A stretch of DNA of 64,000 nucleotides, from NCBI RefSeq assembly GCF_002303885.1, contig NZ_MRCM01000014.1, positions 1 to 64,000 of the forward strand, written 5' to 3'. The notes beneath the pieces were generated by a model. It ran no database searches, was not told the DNA's origin, and saw nothing but the letters and a program-made list of their open reading frames with translations. The translations under genes were made by a program, and so were the position numbers. Positions 1-7,784 of this stretch are shown here, in pieces (position 1 is the first letter of the stretch; every line of letters begins with the position of its first letter). Source of the DNA: Flavobacterium sp. ACN2. GTDB taxonomy: Bacteria; Bacteroidota; Bacteroidia; Flavobacteriales; Flavobacteriaceae.

Positions 1-58
1 CTTTTAATCTATAAAAATTATAAATTTATATATTTTAATAGTTAATCTATATAATAAA

Positions 59-84
59 AAAAAGCGCTTATAAAAGCGCTTTTC
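59..84 (-). terminator. rho-independent terminator of glnS
   Basis: An inverted repeat AAAAGCGC / GCGCTTTT with an 8-nt spacer lies just past the glnS stop. Read on the minus strand it is followed by a run of T, the usual intrinsic terminator form. Confidence 0.75.
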
Positions 85-100
85 ATAAATTTAGTTGATA

Positions 101-2218
101 TTACTTCTTCACCATTTCAGAAAGAATTTCAATTTCTCTTTCAGAAGCATTTTTTGGTGGATTTGAATATAATTTCAAAATTTCATCATCATATTGATTT
201 TTGAAACTTTCACTTTCAATATCCCTTAAATTTAAAAGTGCTTTTGACCTTACATAAGTCGATTCACTTTTTAGAGACATTGAATATAATTTCTTAATAT
301 CTTCTTCTTCAAAATCTGTAGATTTCCAGTTTGAATACTTCAAAATAAATTGAGAAAATAACAGCGAAGCCTTATTATTGTTGATATTCTTCTTCAAAGA
401 ATTCTGTAAAAGTGAAAAAGTAGAGATATTTTTGATGTTCTCCCCTATCGCACTTTCAATTGCAATACGCTCGGGTTTAGTCTCAACTTTAAAATATTTG
501 TTAATATCTTTCAAAGAATTATTGATGCTATTTTCTTCTTTTTTACCCTTTTCTTCCCAAGCATCTTTCAATCCAACAGTTTTGTTAAATACTAGTTTTG
601 AAGCAGTTGAGTCTTTATCAACAGTAAAATAACCTAAACGTTGAAACTGAAATTTATCTTCATTTTGAGCTGTTGATAAACTTGGTTCAACAAATCCGGT
701 TACAATTTCTAATGAATTTGGATTCACAAAATCTAAGAAGTTTTTCTCTTTATAACTGTCTGGAGCTTCATCTGTAAACAAACGATCGTACAAACGAACT
801 TCTGCTTCCAATGCATGCTGGATTGAAACCCAATGCAATGTTCCAGATACTTTTCTTTGGCTTGCTTCAGTTCCGCTTCCGCTTAAAGAATCGGTATCAT
901 ACGTTACATGAATTTCTGTAATATTACCTTCAGCATCTTTTATAACAGATTCACCTTTAATAATATAAGCATTTTTAAGACGAACTTCTTTTCCTAAAGT
1001 CAAACGGAAAAACTTAGCTGGAGCTTCTTCCAAAAAGTCTTCTCTTTCAATGTATAACTCACGAGAAAATGGCACTTTTCTGAAACCTGCACTTTCATCT
1101 TCCTGATTGTTTTCGGCTTCCAACCACTCCTCTTTTCCTTCTGGATAATTAGTAATTACCAGTTTTACCGGATCTAAAACAGCCATTACACGAGGTGCAA
1201 TTTTGTTCAAATCTTCACGAATACAGAATTCTAAAACCGATACATTAATCAGATTATCACGTTTTGCAATACCAATTGTATTAGCAAAATTACGCAAAGA
1301 TACAGCTGTATAACCACGTCTTCTTAATCCAGAAATGGTTGACATTCTTGGATCATCCCAACCGTTAACATGCTTTTCTTTAACTAGTTGCTGTAATTTT
1401 CTTTTACTAACAACGGTATGTGATAAGTTACGTCTAGCAAATTCTCTTTGCTTTGGACGCAGTTTATTTTCATCTAAAATCTGATCTAAAAACCAATCGT
1501 ATAATTCACGATGAGGCAAGAATTCTAGTGTACAAAATGAGTGCGAAATCTGCTCTAAATAATCACTTTGTCCGTGTGCCCAATCGTACATTGGATAAAT
1601 TTTCCAGGCATCTCCAGTTCTGTGATGTTCTTTATGTAAAATTCTGTACATGATAGGATCACGCATTAACATGTTTGTTGATTTCATGTCAATTTTTGCA
1701 CGAAGAATATGTGTACCAGCCTCAAATTCACCGTTTTTCATTCTTTCGAATAAATCTAAGTTTTCTTCAACAGAACGATTTCTGTATGGACTATCCGTTC
1801 CTGGAGTTGTTGGAGTTCCTTTCTGGATCGCCATTTCTTCAGAAGATTGGCTGTCAACATAAGCTTTATCTTTTTTAATTAATAAAACTGCCCAATCGTA
1901 TAATTGTTGGAAATAATCTGATGCATAACATTCTTCGGCCCATTTGTATCCTAGCCATTCTACATCTTTTTTAATAGCATCAACAAATTCCTGTTCTTCT
2001 TTTTCAGGGTTTGTATCATCAAAACGTAAATTCACAGGAGATTGATAATCAATTCCTAAACCAAAATTTAACGCAATAGAACTTGCGTGCCCAATGTGTA
2101 AATAACCATTAGGTTCTGGTGGAAAACGAAAGCGAAGTTTAGTATTTGAAAGACCTGATTTGACGTCTTCCTCTATGATTTGTTCAATAAAATTGAGTGA
2201 TTTCTCTTCTGATGCCAT
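101..2218 (-). CDS. glnS: glutaminyl-tRNA synthetase with long C-terminal extension
   Basis: Class I aminoacyl-tRNA synthetase that charges tRNA-Gln in the cytoplasm. The HIGH signature is at residues 41-44 inside PPEPNGYLHIGH, and the KMSKS counterpart is VVSKR near residue 267. The stretch YPMYDWAHGQSDYLEQISHS is typical of GlnRS rather than bacterial GluRS. The two beta-barrel anticodon-binding domains occupy about residues 340-560. The protein is 705 residues against about 555 in E. coli. The extra roughly 140 residues at the C-terminus are Lys/Glu/Ser-rich, helical-looking and resemble no YqeY-type appendage I recognise. It is transcribed alone from a TAnnTTTG element close upstream and ends at an intrinsic terminator. 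The enzyme identity is very secure; the role of the extension is unknown. Confidence 0.97.
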   Translation of the reverse strand: MASEEKSLNFIEQIIEEDVKSGLSNTKLRFRFPPEPNGYLHIGHASSIALNFGLGIDYQSPVNLRFDDTNPEKEEQEFVDAIKKDVEWLGYKWAEECYASDYFQQLYDWAVLLIKKDKAYVDSQSSEEMAIQKGTPTTPGTDSPYRNRSVEENLDLFERMKNGEFEAGTHILRAKIDMKSTNMLMRDPIMYRILHKEHHRTGDAWKIYPMYDWAHGQSDYLEQISHSFCTLEFLPHRELYDWFLDQILDENKLRPKQREFARRNLSHTVVSKRKLQQLVKEKHVNGWDDPRMSTISGLRRRGYTAVSLRNFANTIGIAKRDNLINVSVLEFCIREDLNKIAPRVMAVLDPVKLVITNYPEGKEEWLEAENNQEDESAGFRKVPFSRELYIEREDFLEEAPAKFFRLTLGKEVRLKNAYIIKGESVIKDAEGNITEIHVTYDTDSLSGSGTEASQRKVSGTLHWVSIQHALEAEVRLYDRLFTDEAPDSYKEKNFLDFVNPNSLEIVTGFVEPSLSTAQNEDKFQFQRLGYFTVDKDSTASKLVFNKTVGLKDAWEEKGKKEENSINNSLKDINKYFKVETKPERIAIESAIGENIKNISTFSLLQNSLKKNINNNKASLLFSQFILKYSNWKSTDFEEEDIKKLYSMSLKSESTYVRSKALLNLRDIESESFKNQYDDEILKLYSNPPKNASEREIEILSEMVKK

Positions 2219-2237
2219 TATTTTATAGTAATTTTAG

Positions 2238-2245
2238 CAAAGATA
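2238..2245 (-). promoter_or_regulatory. -7 promoter element of glnS
   Basis: On the minus strand this reads TATCTTTG, matching the Bacteroidota TAnnTTTG -7 consensus, about 20 nt upstream of the glnS ATG. No convincing TTG -33 box is seen. Confidence 0.6.
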
Positions 2246-2335
2246 AAAAAAAGGTTTCAGGTTTCAGGTTTAAAGTTATTTAAGTCGCACAAAACATGAA
2301 ACGTTAAAGCTGAAACTCGAAATTAATTTTATTAG

Positions 2336-2343
2336 TATTTTTG
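2336..2343 (+). promoter_or_regulatory. -7 promoter element of the toxin-antitoxin/folB unit
   Basis: TATTTTTG matches TAnnTTTG and lies 17 nt before the antitoxin ATG. The next two genes follow with an overlap or a 3-nt gap, so this element probably drives all three. Confidence 0.6.
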
Positions 2344-2360
2344 TACAAATATTCAGAATT

Positions 2361-2576
2361 ATGAGACAATTAACTGTTACAATTCCAGACGATTTTTACG
2401 AAACTTTTATTAGTTTTTTTAAACATATTCCAGATGTTTCTATAAATGAAAATATTGAGAATGAAATTCCGCTATGGCAACAAGAAATTGTTTTGGATCG
2501 TATAAAGAATGCTAAACCAGAGGATTATATTCCTATAGAAGATGCCTTAAAAGAGTTAGATAAAAAATGGCTTTAG
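2361..2576 (+). CDS. antitoxin of a RelE/ParE-type module
   Basis: A 71-residue acidic protein that begins MRQLTVTIPDDFYETF, a ribbon-type N-terminus of the sort seen in small antitoxins. Its C-terminal half is acidic and helical (IEDALKELDKKW), as in Bacteroidota addiction-module antitoxins. Its last 10 bases overlap the start of a RelE/ParE-like toxin gene, the normal antitoxin-first order. By family analogy it would bind and neutralise the toxin and repress its own promoter. The role rests mainly on size, composition and the neighbour; I do not recognise a precise antitoxin subfamily. Confidence 0.75.
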   Translation: MRQLTVTIPDDFYETFISFFKHIPDVSINENIENEIPLWQQEIVLDRIKNAKPEDYIPIEDALKELDKKWL

Positions 2577-2878
2577 AAGAAAATTATAAAACCATAATTC
2601 TTCAAAGAGCAAAACTAGAAGTAGATGAAACAGCTTTTTATTATGAATCTATAAGAAAAGGCTTGGGCAAATTATTTTACAAAGAGTTTAAAAACTATGC
2701 TTTAACGTTAAAAACTATGCCTTTTTTTGAGGAAAAATACAATATTGTCCGTACATTACCTTTAAAGAAATTTCCTTATACCATTCACTTTACAGTTGAT
2801 GAATTAGAAAAAATTGTTTCTATTCAAGCTGTAACATCCAATTACCAAGATCCAAACACCACAAGAATAAAATTATAA
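2567..2878 (+). CDS. RelE/ParE-family toxin
   Basis: A 103-residue basic protein in the RelE/ParE fold family. These toxins act as ribosome-dependent mRNA interferases or gyrase poisons. The visible family pattern is an N-terminal AKLEVDETAFYYESIRKGLG helix-hairpin, a central region rich in F and K, and a C-terminal strand pair with KKFPYTIHFTVDE followed by IVSIQAVTSNYQDP. That matches the common Bacteroidota form with R-x-FPY and a terminal H/N-x-x-DP. It overlaps the antitoxin by 10 bases and is followed 3 bases later by folB, an unusual housekeeping gene to sit directly behind a toxin. It appears intact. Confidence 0.82.
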   Translation: MALEENYKTIILQRAKLEVDETAFYYESIRKGLGKLFYKEFKNYALTLKTMPFFEEKYNIVRTLPLKKFPYTIHFTVDELEKIVSIQAVTSNYQDPNTTRIKL

Positions 2879-2881
2879 AAA

Positions 2882-3241
2882 ATGGGAGTTATTAAACTAA
2901 AAAATATCCGTACTTTTTCTTACCACGGATGTTTAATTGAAGAAGGAAAAATTGGATCTGATTATACTGTTGATCTAAAAATTAAAACCAATTTACAGAA
3001 ATCAGCAGAAACAGATCATCTTTTAGATACTGTTGATTATGTTCATTTGAACAAAATTGTAGCCGAAGAAATGGCAATTCGTTCGCATTTATTAGAGCAT
3101 GTTGCCAAAAGAATCAATATTCGTGTGCTGGCAGAGATAGAAACAGTAGAAAAAACTACAGTTTGGGTTTCTAAAATAAATCCGCCTATTGGTGGTGATG
3201 TTGAGTCAGTTACTATAAAAATGACGGAAATTAGAAAGTAA
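2882..3241 (+). CDS. folB: dihydroneopterin aldolase
   Basis: A 119-residue enzyme of folate synthesis that splits 7,8-dihydroneopterin to 6-hydroxymethyl-dihydropterin and glycolaldehyde. The N-terminus IKLKNIRTFSYHGCLIEEG carries the family signature with the G-x-x-x-x-E motif. TVDYVHLNKIV, SHLLEHVAKRI (catalytic-region E) and the C-terminal KINPPIGGDVESVTI are all typical, and the length is normal. The start is 3 nt after the toxin stop codon, so it is probably cotranscribed with the toxin-antitoxin pair. The gene is followed by tRNA-Cys, which has its own promoter. Confidence 0.93.
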   Translation: MGVIKLKNIRTFSYHGCLIEEGKIGSDYTVDLKIKTNLQKSAETDHLLDTVDYVHLNKIVAEEMAIRSHLLEHVAKRINIRVLAEIETVEKTTVWVSKINPPIGGDVESVTIKMTEIRK

Positions 3242-3289
3242 TCACTGCAATTAAATCTGTATTTTTTTAAAATAGTTCATTCGAAACTT

Positions 3290-3318
3290 TTGAAATTTAA
3301 AGATTTTAGTTACTTTTG
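3290..3318 (+). promoter_or_regulatory. promoter of tRNA-Cys
   Basis: TTG at 3290-3292, then 18 nt, then TACTTTTG at 3311-3318. This is a full match to the Bacteroidota -33/-7 pattern (TTG, spacer, TAnnTTTG), placed 17 nt upstream of the mature tRNA end. Confidence 0.75.
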
Positions 3319-3335
3319 CCAACCGTTCAAGTAAT

Positions 3336-3406
3336 GGCGTCGTGGCCGAGCGGCTAGGCTGGGCTCTGCAAAAGCTCCTACTCCGGTTCGAATCCGGACG
3401 ATGCCT
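3336..3406 (+). tRNA. tRNA-Cys (GCA)
   Basis: A 71-nt cloverleaf. The acceptor stem GGCGTCG pairs with CGATGCC (one G-U). The anticodon loop CTGCAAA sits on a 5-bp stem GGGCT/AGCTC and gives anticodon GCA. The T-arm is CCGG-TTCGAAT-CCGG. The discriminator base is U, a tRNA-Cys identity element. The 3' CCA is not encoded. An intrinsic terminator follows within a few bases. Confidence 0.95.
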
Positions 3407-3407
3407 C

Positions 3408-3439
3408 AAAACCTTCAAAGCAATTTGAAGGTTTTTTTT
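3408..3439 (+). terminator. terminator of tRNA-Cys
   Basis: AACCTTCAAA and TTTGAAGGTT form a hairpin with a GCAA-type loop and are followed by eight T residues, immediately after the tRNA. Confidence 0.85.
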
Positions 3440-3499
3440 ATGTTTAATTTTTAGAAAAAATTAATTAAAATATATTGGTTCGAATCCAGACGATACCTT

Positions 3500-3530
3500 A
3501 AAACCTTCAAAGCAATTTGAAGGTTTTTTT
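3500..3530 (+). terminator. duplicated terminator in the second tRNA-tail copy
   Basis: The same ACCTTCAAA/TTTGAAGGT hairpin with a T run as the tRNA-Cys terminator, carried in the second copy of the repeat. Confidence 0.7.
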
Positions 3531-3591
3531 ATGTTTAATTTTTAGAAAAAATTAGATAAAGATTTATGTTCGAATCTGAACGATACAAAAA

Positions 3592-3619
3592 AGAGATACA
3601 GAAATGTGTCTCTTTTTTT
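3592..3619 (+). terminator. intrinsic terminator after the third tRNA-tail copy
   Basis: AGAGATACA and TGTGTCTCT pair (one G-U) around a GAAA loop and are followed by six or more T residues. This hairpin is unrelated to the two before it. Confidence 0.7.
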
Positions 3620-3640
3620 GTGCTTAATTTTTTCACAATC

Positions 3641-3742
3641 TTGTCATTCTGAGGAACGAAGAATCACACTAGAAATTTCGTAAACAATATCGCCAATCTT
3701 TGTCGAGTCCCTAGTGTGATTCTACGTTCCTCAGAATGACAA
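3641..3742. repeat. 102-bp inverted-repeat element (MITE/REP-like)
   Basis: Two 32-base arms (3641-3672 and 3711-3742) are reverse complements with a single mismatch and enclose 38 unpaired bases. The outer ends begin TTGTCATTCTGAGG. No open reading frame is contained. It lies in a spacer between the tRNA region and the LysE gene. The form is that of a small non-autonomous or REP-type element; no target-site duplication is obvious. Confidence 0.7.
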
Positions 3743-3774
3743 ACTGGAGTCAACTTTAATGAACGTTATAAACA

Positions 3775-3801
3775 CAAAAAAACCTCTGAAATTCAGAGGT
3801 T
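3775..3801 (-). terminator. terminator of the rnr-GIN-LysE unit
   Basis: AACCTCTGAA/TTCAGAGGTT with a short loop; on the minus strand it is followed by a run of T. It sits about 30 nt beyond the LysE-family stop codon. Confidence 0.75.
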
Positions 3802-3829
3802 TGATTTTATATTTTTGAGTTATTAACAA

Positions 3830-4513
3830 CTACTTTTTCTCTATTCTTTCGAAAGCATTTTTAACCATTTCTTTTTCCTTTGGAAACCAGCCTTGAATTA
3901 CTAAAGCAAATCCGAAAACCATTAAAACAATGCTAATTCCTTTTTTAATTTTAAGAATATTAGTTGGCGTCATTTTCGATTTTAACTGTTTGGCTAATAA
4001 AATCTTAGCACAATCAATTAATAAATAAGTGATAATTACTGCAGCAAAAAAGGTCATCATTCTTGAAGTCTGCATATCTAACTTTGGTCCTACAGAGATA
4101 ATTACTGCTAGCCAGAAGCCTAAAACTCCGATGTTAATAACATTCAGTAAAAAGCCTTTTACAAACAAACTTCCATAGTTTCTTTTCAGAATGTCACGAT
4201 CAATTTCTTCATCGTTTATTTTTTCCTCTTTCTTTAGTTTTACAAACGAAATAATACCGTAGGAAAGCATAATTATTCCTCCAAAAATAAAAAGTGCCGG
4301 ATCGTCTTTTAAACTCGAAATCAAACGGTAACTTCCTAGATAAGCAATAGCAATAAAAAAAATATCACCTAGTACTACTCCAAGATCAAAAACCATTGCA
4401 GCTCTGAATCCTTTTGTAATACTGGTTTCTAATAAAACAAAAAATACAGGACCTACCATAAAACTAAGAACAAGTCCCCAGGGAAGTCCCGCTAGAATAT
4501 CATTAATCATCAA
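3830..4513 (-). CDS. LysE-family amino-acid exporter
   Basis: A 227-residue inner-membrane protein with six predicted hydrophobic segments (about residues 5-27, 38-60, 70-88, 115-140, 150-172 and 188-210). The N-terminal helix ends in the LysE/RhtB hallmark MVGPVFFVLLETS, followed by KGFRAAMVFDLGVVLGD. The family exports amino acids or related small molecules; the substrate cannot be told from sequence. A charged cytoplasmic loop (KLKKEEKINDEEIDRD) separates the two halves, as usual. It lies 10 nt behind the GIN-domain gene and is probably cotranscribed with it. A hairpin terminator follows. Confidence 0.85.
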   Translation of the reverse strand: MMINDILAGLPWGLVLSFMVGPVFFVLLETSITKGFRAAMVFDLGVVLGDIFFIAIAYLGSYRLISSLKDDPALFIFGGIIMLSYGIISFVKLKKEEKINDEEIDRDILKRNYGSLFVKGFLLNVINIGVLGFWLAVIISVGPKLDMQTSRMMTFFAAVIITYLLIDCAKILLAKQLKSKMTPTNILKIKKGISIVLMVFGFALVIQGWFPKEKEMVKNAFERIEKK

Positions 4514-4523
4514 TTGCTACTTG

Positions 4524-5192
4524 TTATTTTACTTCTTCTATTTTACCGCCAAAAACAGTTTTTTGGTTTATTTGCTTTGGTTTTCCATAAATGTAAATAG
4601 AGCCTCCTGCGCTCACTTTTGCATCGACAAGGGTAGAAGCATTAACATCTGCTTTTCCTCCCGCAGAAACGCTTACAGTAGTCTGAGAAGTCTCTAATTT
4701 ACTAGCAAGTAAATAACCTCCTGCTCCTAAACTTGCAACTTGATTTTCTGCTTTTCCTGTCAAAGTGATAGAACCTCCTGAAACAGAGCTTACTTTGAGT
4801 TTATCAACATTCAAATCAACATTAATAACACCTCCTTCTTGTGCGCTTACTTTAAAAGAAGTTGCTTTGATAGCTTCACTGCTTTTTACCTCTGCTCCTT
4901 CATTAACATCAATAAGTTCTAAATGTTTGTAGTATAATGTAATATCAAGATCATTTCCCGACAAAAGTTTTGGGAAAGGCATTCTTAATTTTAAAATACC
5001 ATTTTTATTAACCGCTTCAACCTCTGCTTCTCTTGCTCCTTTGATAATAATTTTATTTTCAGATGACTGAACTAATTTTACACTTAATTTATCAAATACT
5101 TTTACGGTATCAAAATCACCTAAATCTTTGGTAACCTGACCAAAAGACATTTGTACAAATAAAATTGCTGCTCCAATAATTAGCTTTCTCAT
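4524..5192 (-). CDS. head GIN-domain protein (DUF2807), exported
   Basis: A 222-residue protein with a signal peptide (MRKLIIGAAILFVQMSFGQ, cleaved near residue 19) and no lipobox. The rest is a repetitive beta structure of the GIN/DUF2807 type: DFDTVKVFDKLSVKLVQSSE at the start, then repeated strand motifs such as VSAQEGGVINVDL, VSSVSGGSITLTG and VSAGGKADVNAS. These fold as a beta-helix or stacked-strand auto-transport-like surface. The biochemical role of the family is not established. It is tightly spaced between rnr and the LysE gene, so the three may form one minus-strand unit. Confidence 0.85.
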   Translation of the reverse strand: MRKLIIGAAILFVQMSFGQVTKDLGDFDTVKVFDKLSVKLVQSSENKIIIKGAREAEVEAVNKNGILKLRMPFPKLLSGNDLDITLYYKHLELIDVNEGAEVKSSEAIKATSFKVSAQEGGVINVDLNVDKLKVSSVSGGSITLTGKAENQVASLGAGGYLLASKLETSQTTVSVSAGGKADVNASTLVDAKVSAGGSIYIYGKPKQINQKTVFGGKIEEVK

Positions 5193-5215
5193 ACTTTTAT
5201 TTTTAAATTAATTAT

Positions 5216-7399
5216 TTATTCTGCTCTTCTTAAAAAATGAAAATCCAGTTGTTTTTTAACTAAATCGGCATTTTTTACCTTCACATAAATCTCGTCTCCT
5301 AATTGTAGTAAACGGTTTGAAGTTGCTCCAACCAATGCATATTGTCTTTCGTCAAAAGTATAGTAATCCTCTTTTATTTCTCTGATTCTTACCATTCCTT
5401 CACATTTATTAGAAACGATTTCAACATAAATTCCCCATTCGGTAACACCAGAAATAACTCCAAGGAATTCTTCATCCTGATGATCCTGCATGTATTTAAC
5501 CTGCATGTATTTGATACTATCTCGCTCAGCATTTGTTGCTAAGTTTTCCATGTTTGAACAATGCAGACATTTGGTTTCGTAAGTTTCTTCATCTACAGAA
5601 GCTCCTCCGTCCAAATAATATTGTAACAAACGGTGTACCATAACGTCTGGATAACGACGAATTGGCGATGTAAAATGACTATAATAATCAAAAGCTAAAC
5701 CATAATGACCAATATTATCAGTGGAGTATTTGGCTTTGCTCATACTTCTAATGGCAAGAGTATCAATAAGATTTTGTTCTTTCTTACCATTTACTTCTTC
5801 CATCAAAGCATTTATCGATTTCGCTATATCACCTTTTGTTCTAAAATCAATTTTATAACCAAACTTAGCAATTACAGTTTGCATGGCAACCAGTTTATCT
5901 TCATTTGGTTCATCGTGAATACGGTAAACAAAGGTTTTCTTTTGTTTACCAATGTATTCTGCTACTTTTCTGTTAGCCAAAAGCATAAATTCTTCAATCA
6001 AATGATTGGCATCTTTTGAAACTTTAAAGTACACTCCTTCTGGTTCTCCTTCTTCATTAAGATTAAATTTAACTTCCACTTTATCAAAAGAAATAGCACC
6101 TTGCTGCATTCTTTTCTTTCTTAAAATCTTAGCTAATTCATCCAATTTTAAAGTGGCTTCAACAATTTCATCTGAAACTACATACGATTCTCCGGTAATA
6201 GAAATATCAACTGGAATGGTATTATTTCCTTTTGTTTCAATAATATGCTGAGCCTCTTCGTAAGCAAAACGCTGATCTGAATAAATTACTGTTCTTCCAA
6301 ACCATTGGTTAATAACCTGTGAAGTTGGCGAAATTTCAAATACTGCAGAAAATGTATATTTCTCTTCATTTGGACGAAGTGAACAAGCAAAGTTAGACAA
6401 TACTTCTGGAAGCATTGGCACTACTCTATCGACCAAATAAACCGAAGTAGCTCTTTGATACGCTTCATCATCCAAGATTGTTCCTTCTTCTAAATAATAC
6501 GAAACATCGGCAATATGAATTCCAATTTCAAAGTTTCCATTCTCTAACTTTTTGAAAGACAATGCATCATCAAAATCTTTTGCATCTTTTGGGTCAATCG
6601 TAAACGTAAGTGTATCACGCATATCACGACGTTTTGCAATTTCAGATTCCTGAATCGAAGTGTCCAGCTTTTGTGCAAACACCTCTACTTCAACAGGAAA
6701 ATCTGCTGGCAAGCCATATTCAGCTAGAATAGCATGAATTTCTGTATTATGTTCTCCAGGTTTTCCAAGTACTCGAATTACAGATCCAAACGGACTATCG
6801 GCTCTTTTTGGCCAGTCTTCAATCTTAACTAAAACAACATCACCATTTTCTGCTTCACCAATTTTATCTTTTGGAATAAAAATATCGGTATACATTTTAG
6901 GATTTGCAGTAGAAACAAAAGCAAAATTTGGCTGCATATCAATTACACCAACAAATTCTGTTTTATCTCTTTCGACTACTTCAATTACTTCACCTTCAGG
7001 TCTTTTTCCTTTTCTACGGTTATAAACGTAAACTTTTACTTTGTCTTTATCTAATGCACGATTCAAATTATTGGTCGGAATAAAAACATCTTCTTCAAAT
7101 TCATCACAAATAAAATATGCCGTTTTTCTGCTCGTCATATCTATTGTTCCTTCGTAGTAGTCCTGGCTTATTGCTTTAATCAAGTATTTTCCAGGTTCTG
7201 TTTCTATAATCTTCTTTTGAGCTGCAAGAATCTTTAGTTCTTTTATAATCTGATTTCTACTATTTGTATCATCTAATTCTAGCTTAGCTCCTATTTGTTT
7301 GTAATTGAAAGGTTTATTAGCATTTTGCGATAAAATCTTAAGTATTTTTCCAGAGAAATCTTTCTCCTTTTTTATCGGCTTTCTAATTTTCTTACTCAT
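5216..7399 (-). CDS. rnr: ribonuclease R
   Basis: A 727-residue processive 3'-to-5' exoribonuclease of the RNB family that degrades structured RNA. Domain order is an N-terminal winged helix (about 15-70), cold-shock/OB folds (about 85-230), the RNB catalytic domain with FTIDPKDAKDFDDALSF (metal-binding aspartates), and SHFTSPIRRYPDVMVHRLL. A C-terminal S1 domain (GVISGVTEWGIYVEIV, about 640-725) completes it. E. coli RNase R is about 813 residues; the missing part is mainly the basic tail, and this protein ends right after S1 with FHFLRRAE. The start sits downstream of a purine-rich spacer. It heads a minus-strand group with the GIN and LysE genes. Confidence 0.96.
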   Translation of the reverse strand: MSKKIRKPIKKEKDFSGKILKILSQNANKPFNYKQIGAKLELDDTNSRNQIIKELKILAAQKKIIETEPGKYLIKAISQDYYEGTIDMTSRKTAYFICDEFEEDVFIPTNNLNRALDKDKVKVYVYNRRKGKRPEGEVIEVVERDKTEFVGVIDMQPNFAFVSTANPKMYTDIFIPKDKIGEAENGDVVLVKIEDWPKRADSPFGSVIRVLGKPGEHNTEIHAILAEYGLPADFPVEVEVFAQKLDTSIQESEIAKRRDMRDTLTFTIDPKDAKDFDDALSFKKLENGNFEIGIHIADVSYYLEEGTILDDEAYQRATSVYLVDRVVPMLPEVLSNFACSLRPNEEKYTFSAVFEISPTSQVINQWFGRTVIYSDQRFAYEEAQHIIETKGNNTIPVDISITGESYVVSDEIVEATLKLDELAKILRKKRMQQGAISFDKVEVKFNLNEEGEPEGVYFKVSKDANHLIEEFMLLANRKVAEYIGKQKKTFVYRIHDEPNEDKLVAMQTVIAKFGYKIDFRTKGDIAKSINALMEEVNGKKEQNLIDTLAIRSMSKAKYSTDNIGHYGLAFDYYSHFTSPIRRYPDVMVHRLLQYYLDGGASVDEETYETKCLHCSNMENLATNAERDSIKYMQVKYMQDHQDEEFLGVISGVTEWGIYVEIVSNKCEGMVRIREIKEDYYTFDERQYALVGATSNRLLQLGDEIYVKVKNADLVKKQLDFHFLRRAE

Positions 7400-7509
7400 A
7401 TATCTTTTCTAATAAGGCTTAAAATTACAAATAAGATATCAGATAATACTTTTTAGCAAATAGAATTATTAAAAATATAACTTTTCGTACATTTACAAAA
7501 AGACCTAAA

Positions 7510-7743
7510 ATGGAAAGCTTCAAAACGATTGCCGTATTCAATTATCTGCACGAAACCGTAGTTCTCAAACACTTACTAGAACAAGAAGGAATTCCATTCT
7601 TTTTTGAAAACGAAATGACACTCTCTGTCATGCCGTTTTACTCCAACGCACTCGGTGGCATCAAACTCAAAGTTCATCCAAACGATTTCGAAGAAGTCCA
7701 GCAAATTCTGGACAATCTCAACAATCCTTTAAAAATTGTATAG
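7510..7743 (+). CDS. DUF2007 family small protein
   Basis: A 77-residue protein beginning MESFKTIAVFNYLHETVVLKHLLEQEGIPFF, the usual DUF2007 pattern: a ferredoxin-like fold in which a first strand is followed by a helix and a second strand. It ends with DFEEVQQILDNLNNPLKIV. DUF2007 is often annotated as putative signal transducing, but no activity is proven. It is transcribed divergently from rnr and converges on the T9SS propeller gene, with a shared hairpin between. A decayed copy of its 3' end lies about 1.6 kb downstream at 9313-9390. Confidence 0.8.
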   Translation: MESFKTIAVFNYLHETVVLKHLLEQEGIPFFFENEMTLSVMPFYSNALGGIKLKVHPNDFEEVQQILDNLNNPLKIV

Positions 7744-7745
7744 AT

Positions 7746-7773
7746 AAAAAAAGGCCACCATTTGGCAGCCTTT
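7746..7773. terminator. shared bidirectional terminator
   Basis: An AAAGGC-x-x-CCA / TGG-x-x-GCCTTT hairpin with two internal mismatches lies between convergent DUF2007 and T9SS-propeller genes, with A and T runs on its two sides. Confidence 0.65.
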
Positions 7774-7784
7774 CTAATCATTTT

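Larger units (their letters stand above)
3385..3586 (+). repeat. tandem decayed copies of the tRNA-Cys 3' end
   Basis: The T-arm and 3' acceptor strand of tRNA-Cys, its terminator and the following AT-rich leader recur about 92 bases further on (from 3477). That copy has a few substitutions, for example GGACGATGCC becoming AGACGATACC. A third, shorter copy of only the T-arm and acceptor piece lies at 3568-3586. The 5' half of the tRNA is absent from copies 2 and 3, so they are not functional tRNAs. Confidence 0.85.

Noticed and set aside
3385-3586. Second and third tRNA-Cys genes
   Set aside because: Only the T-arm and acceptor 3' part recur; the D and anticodon arms are absent.
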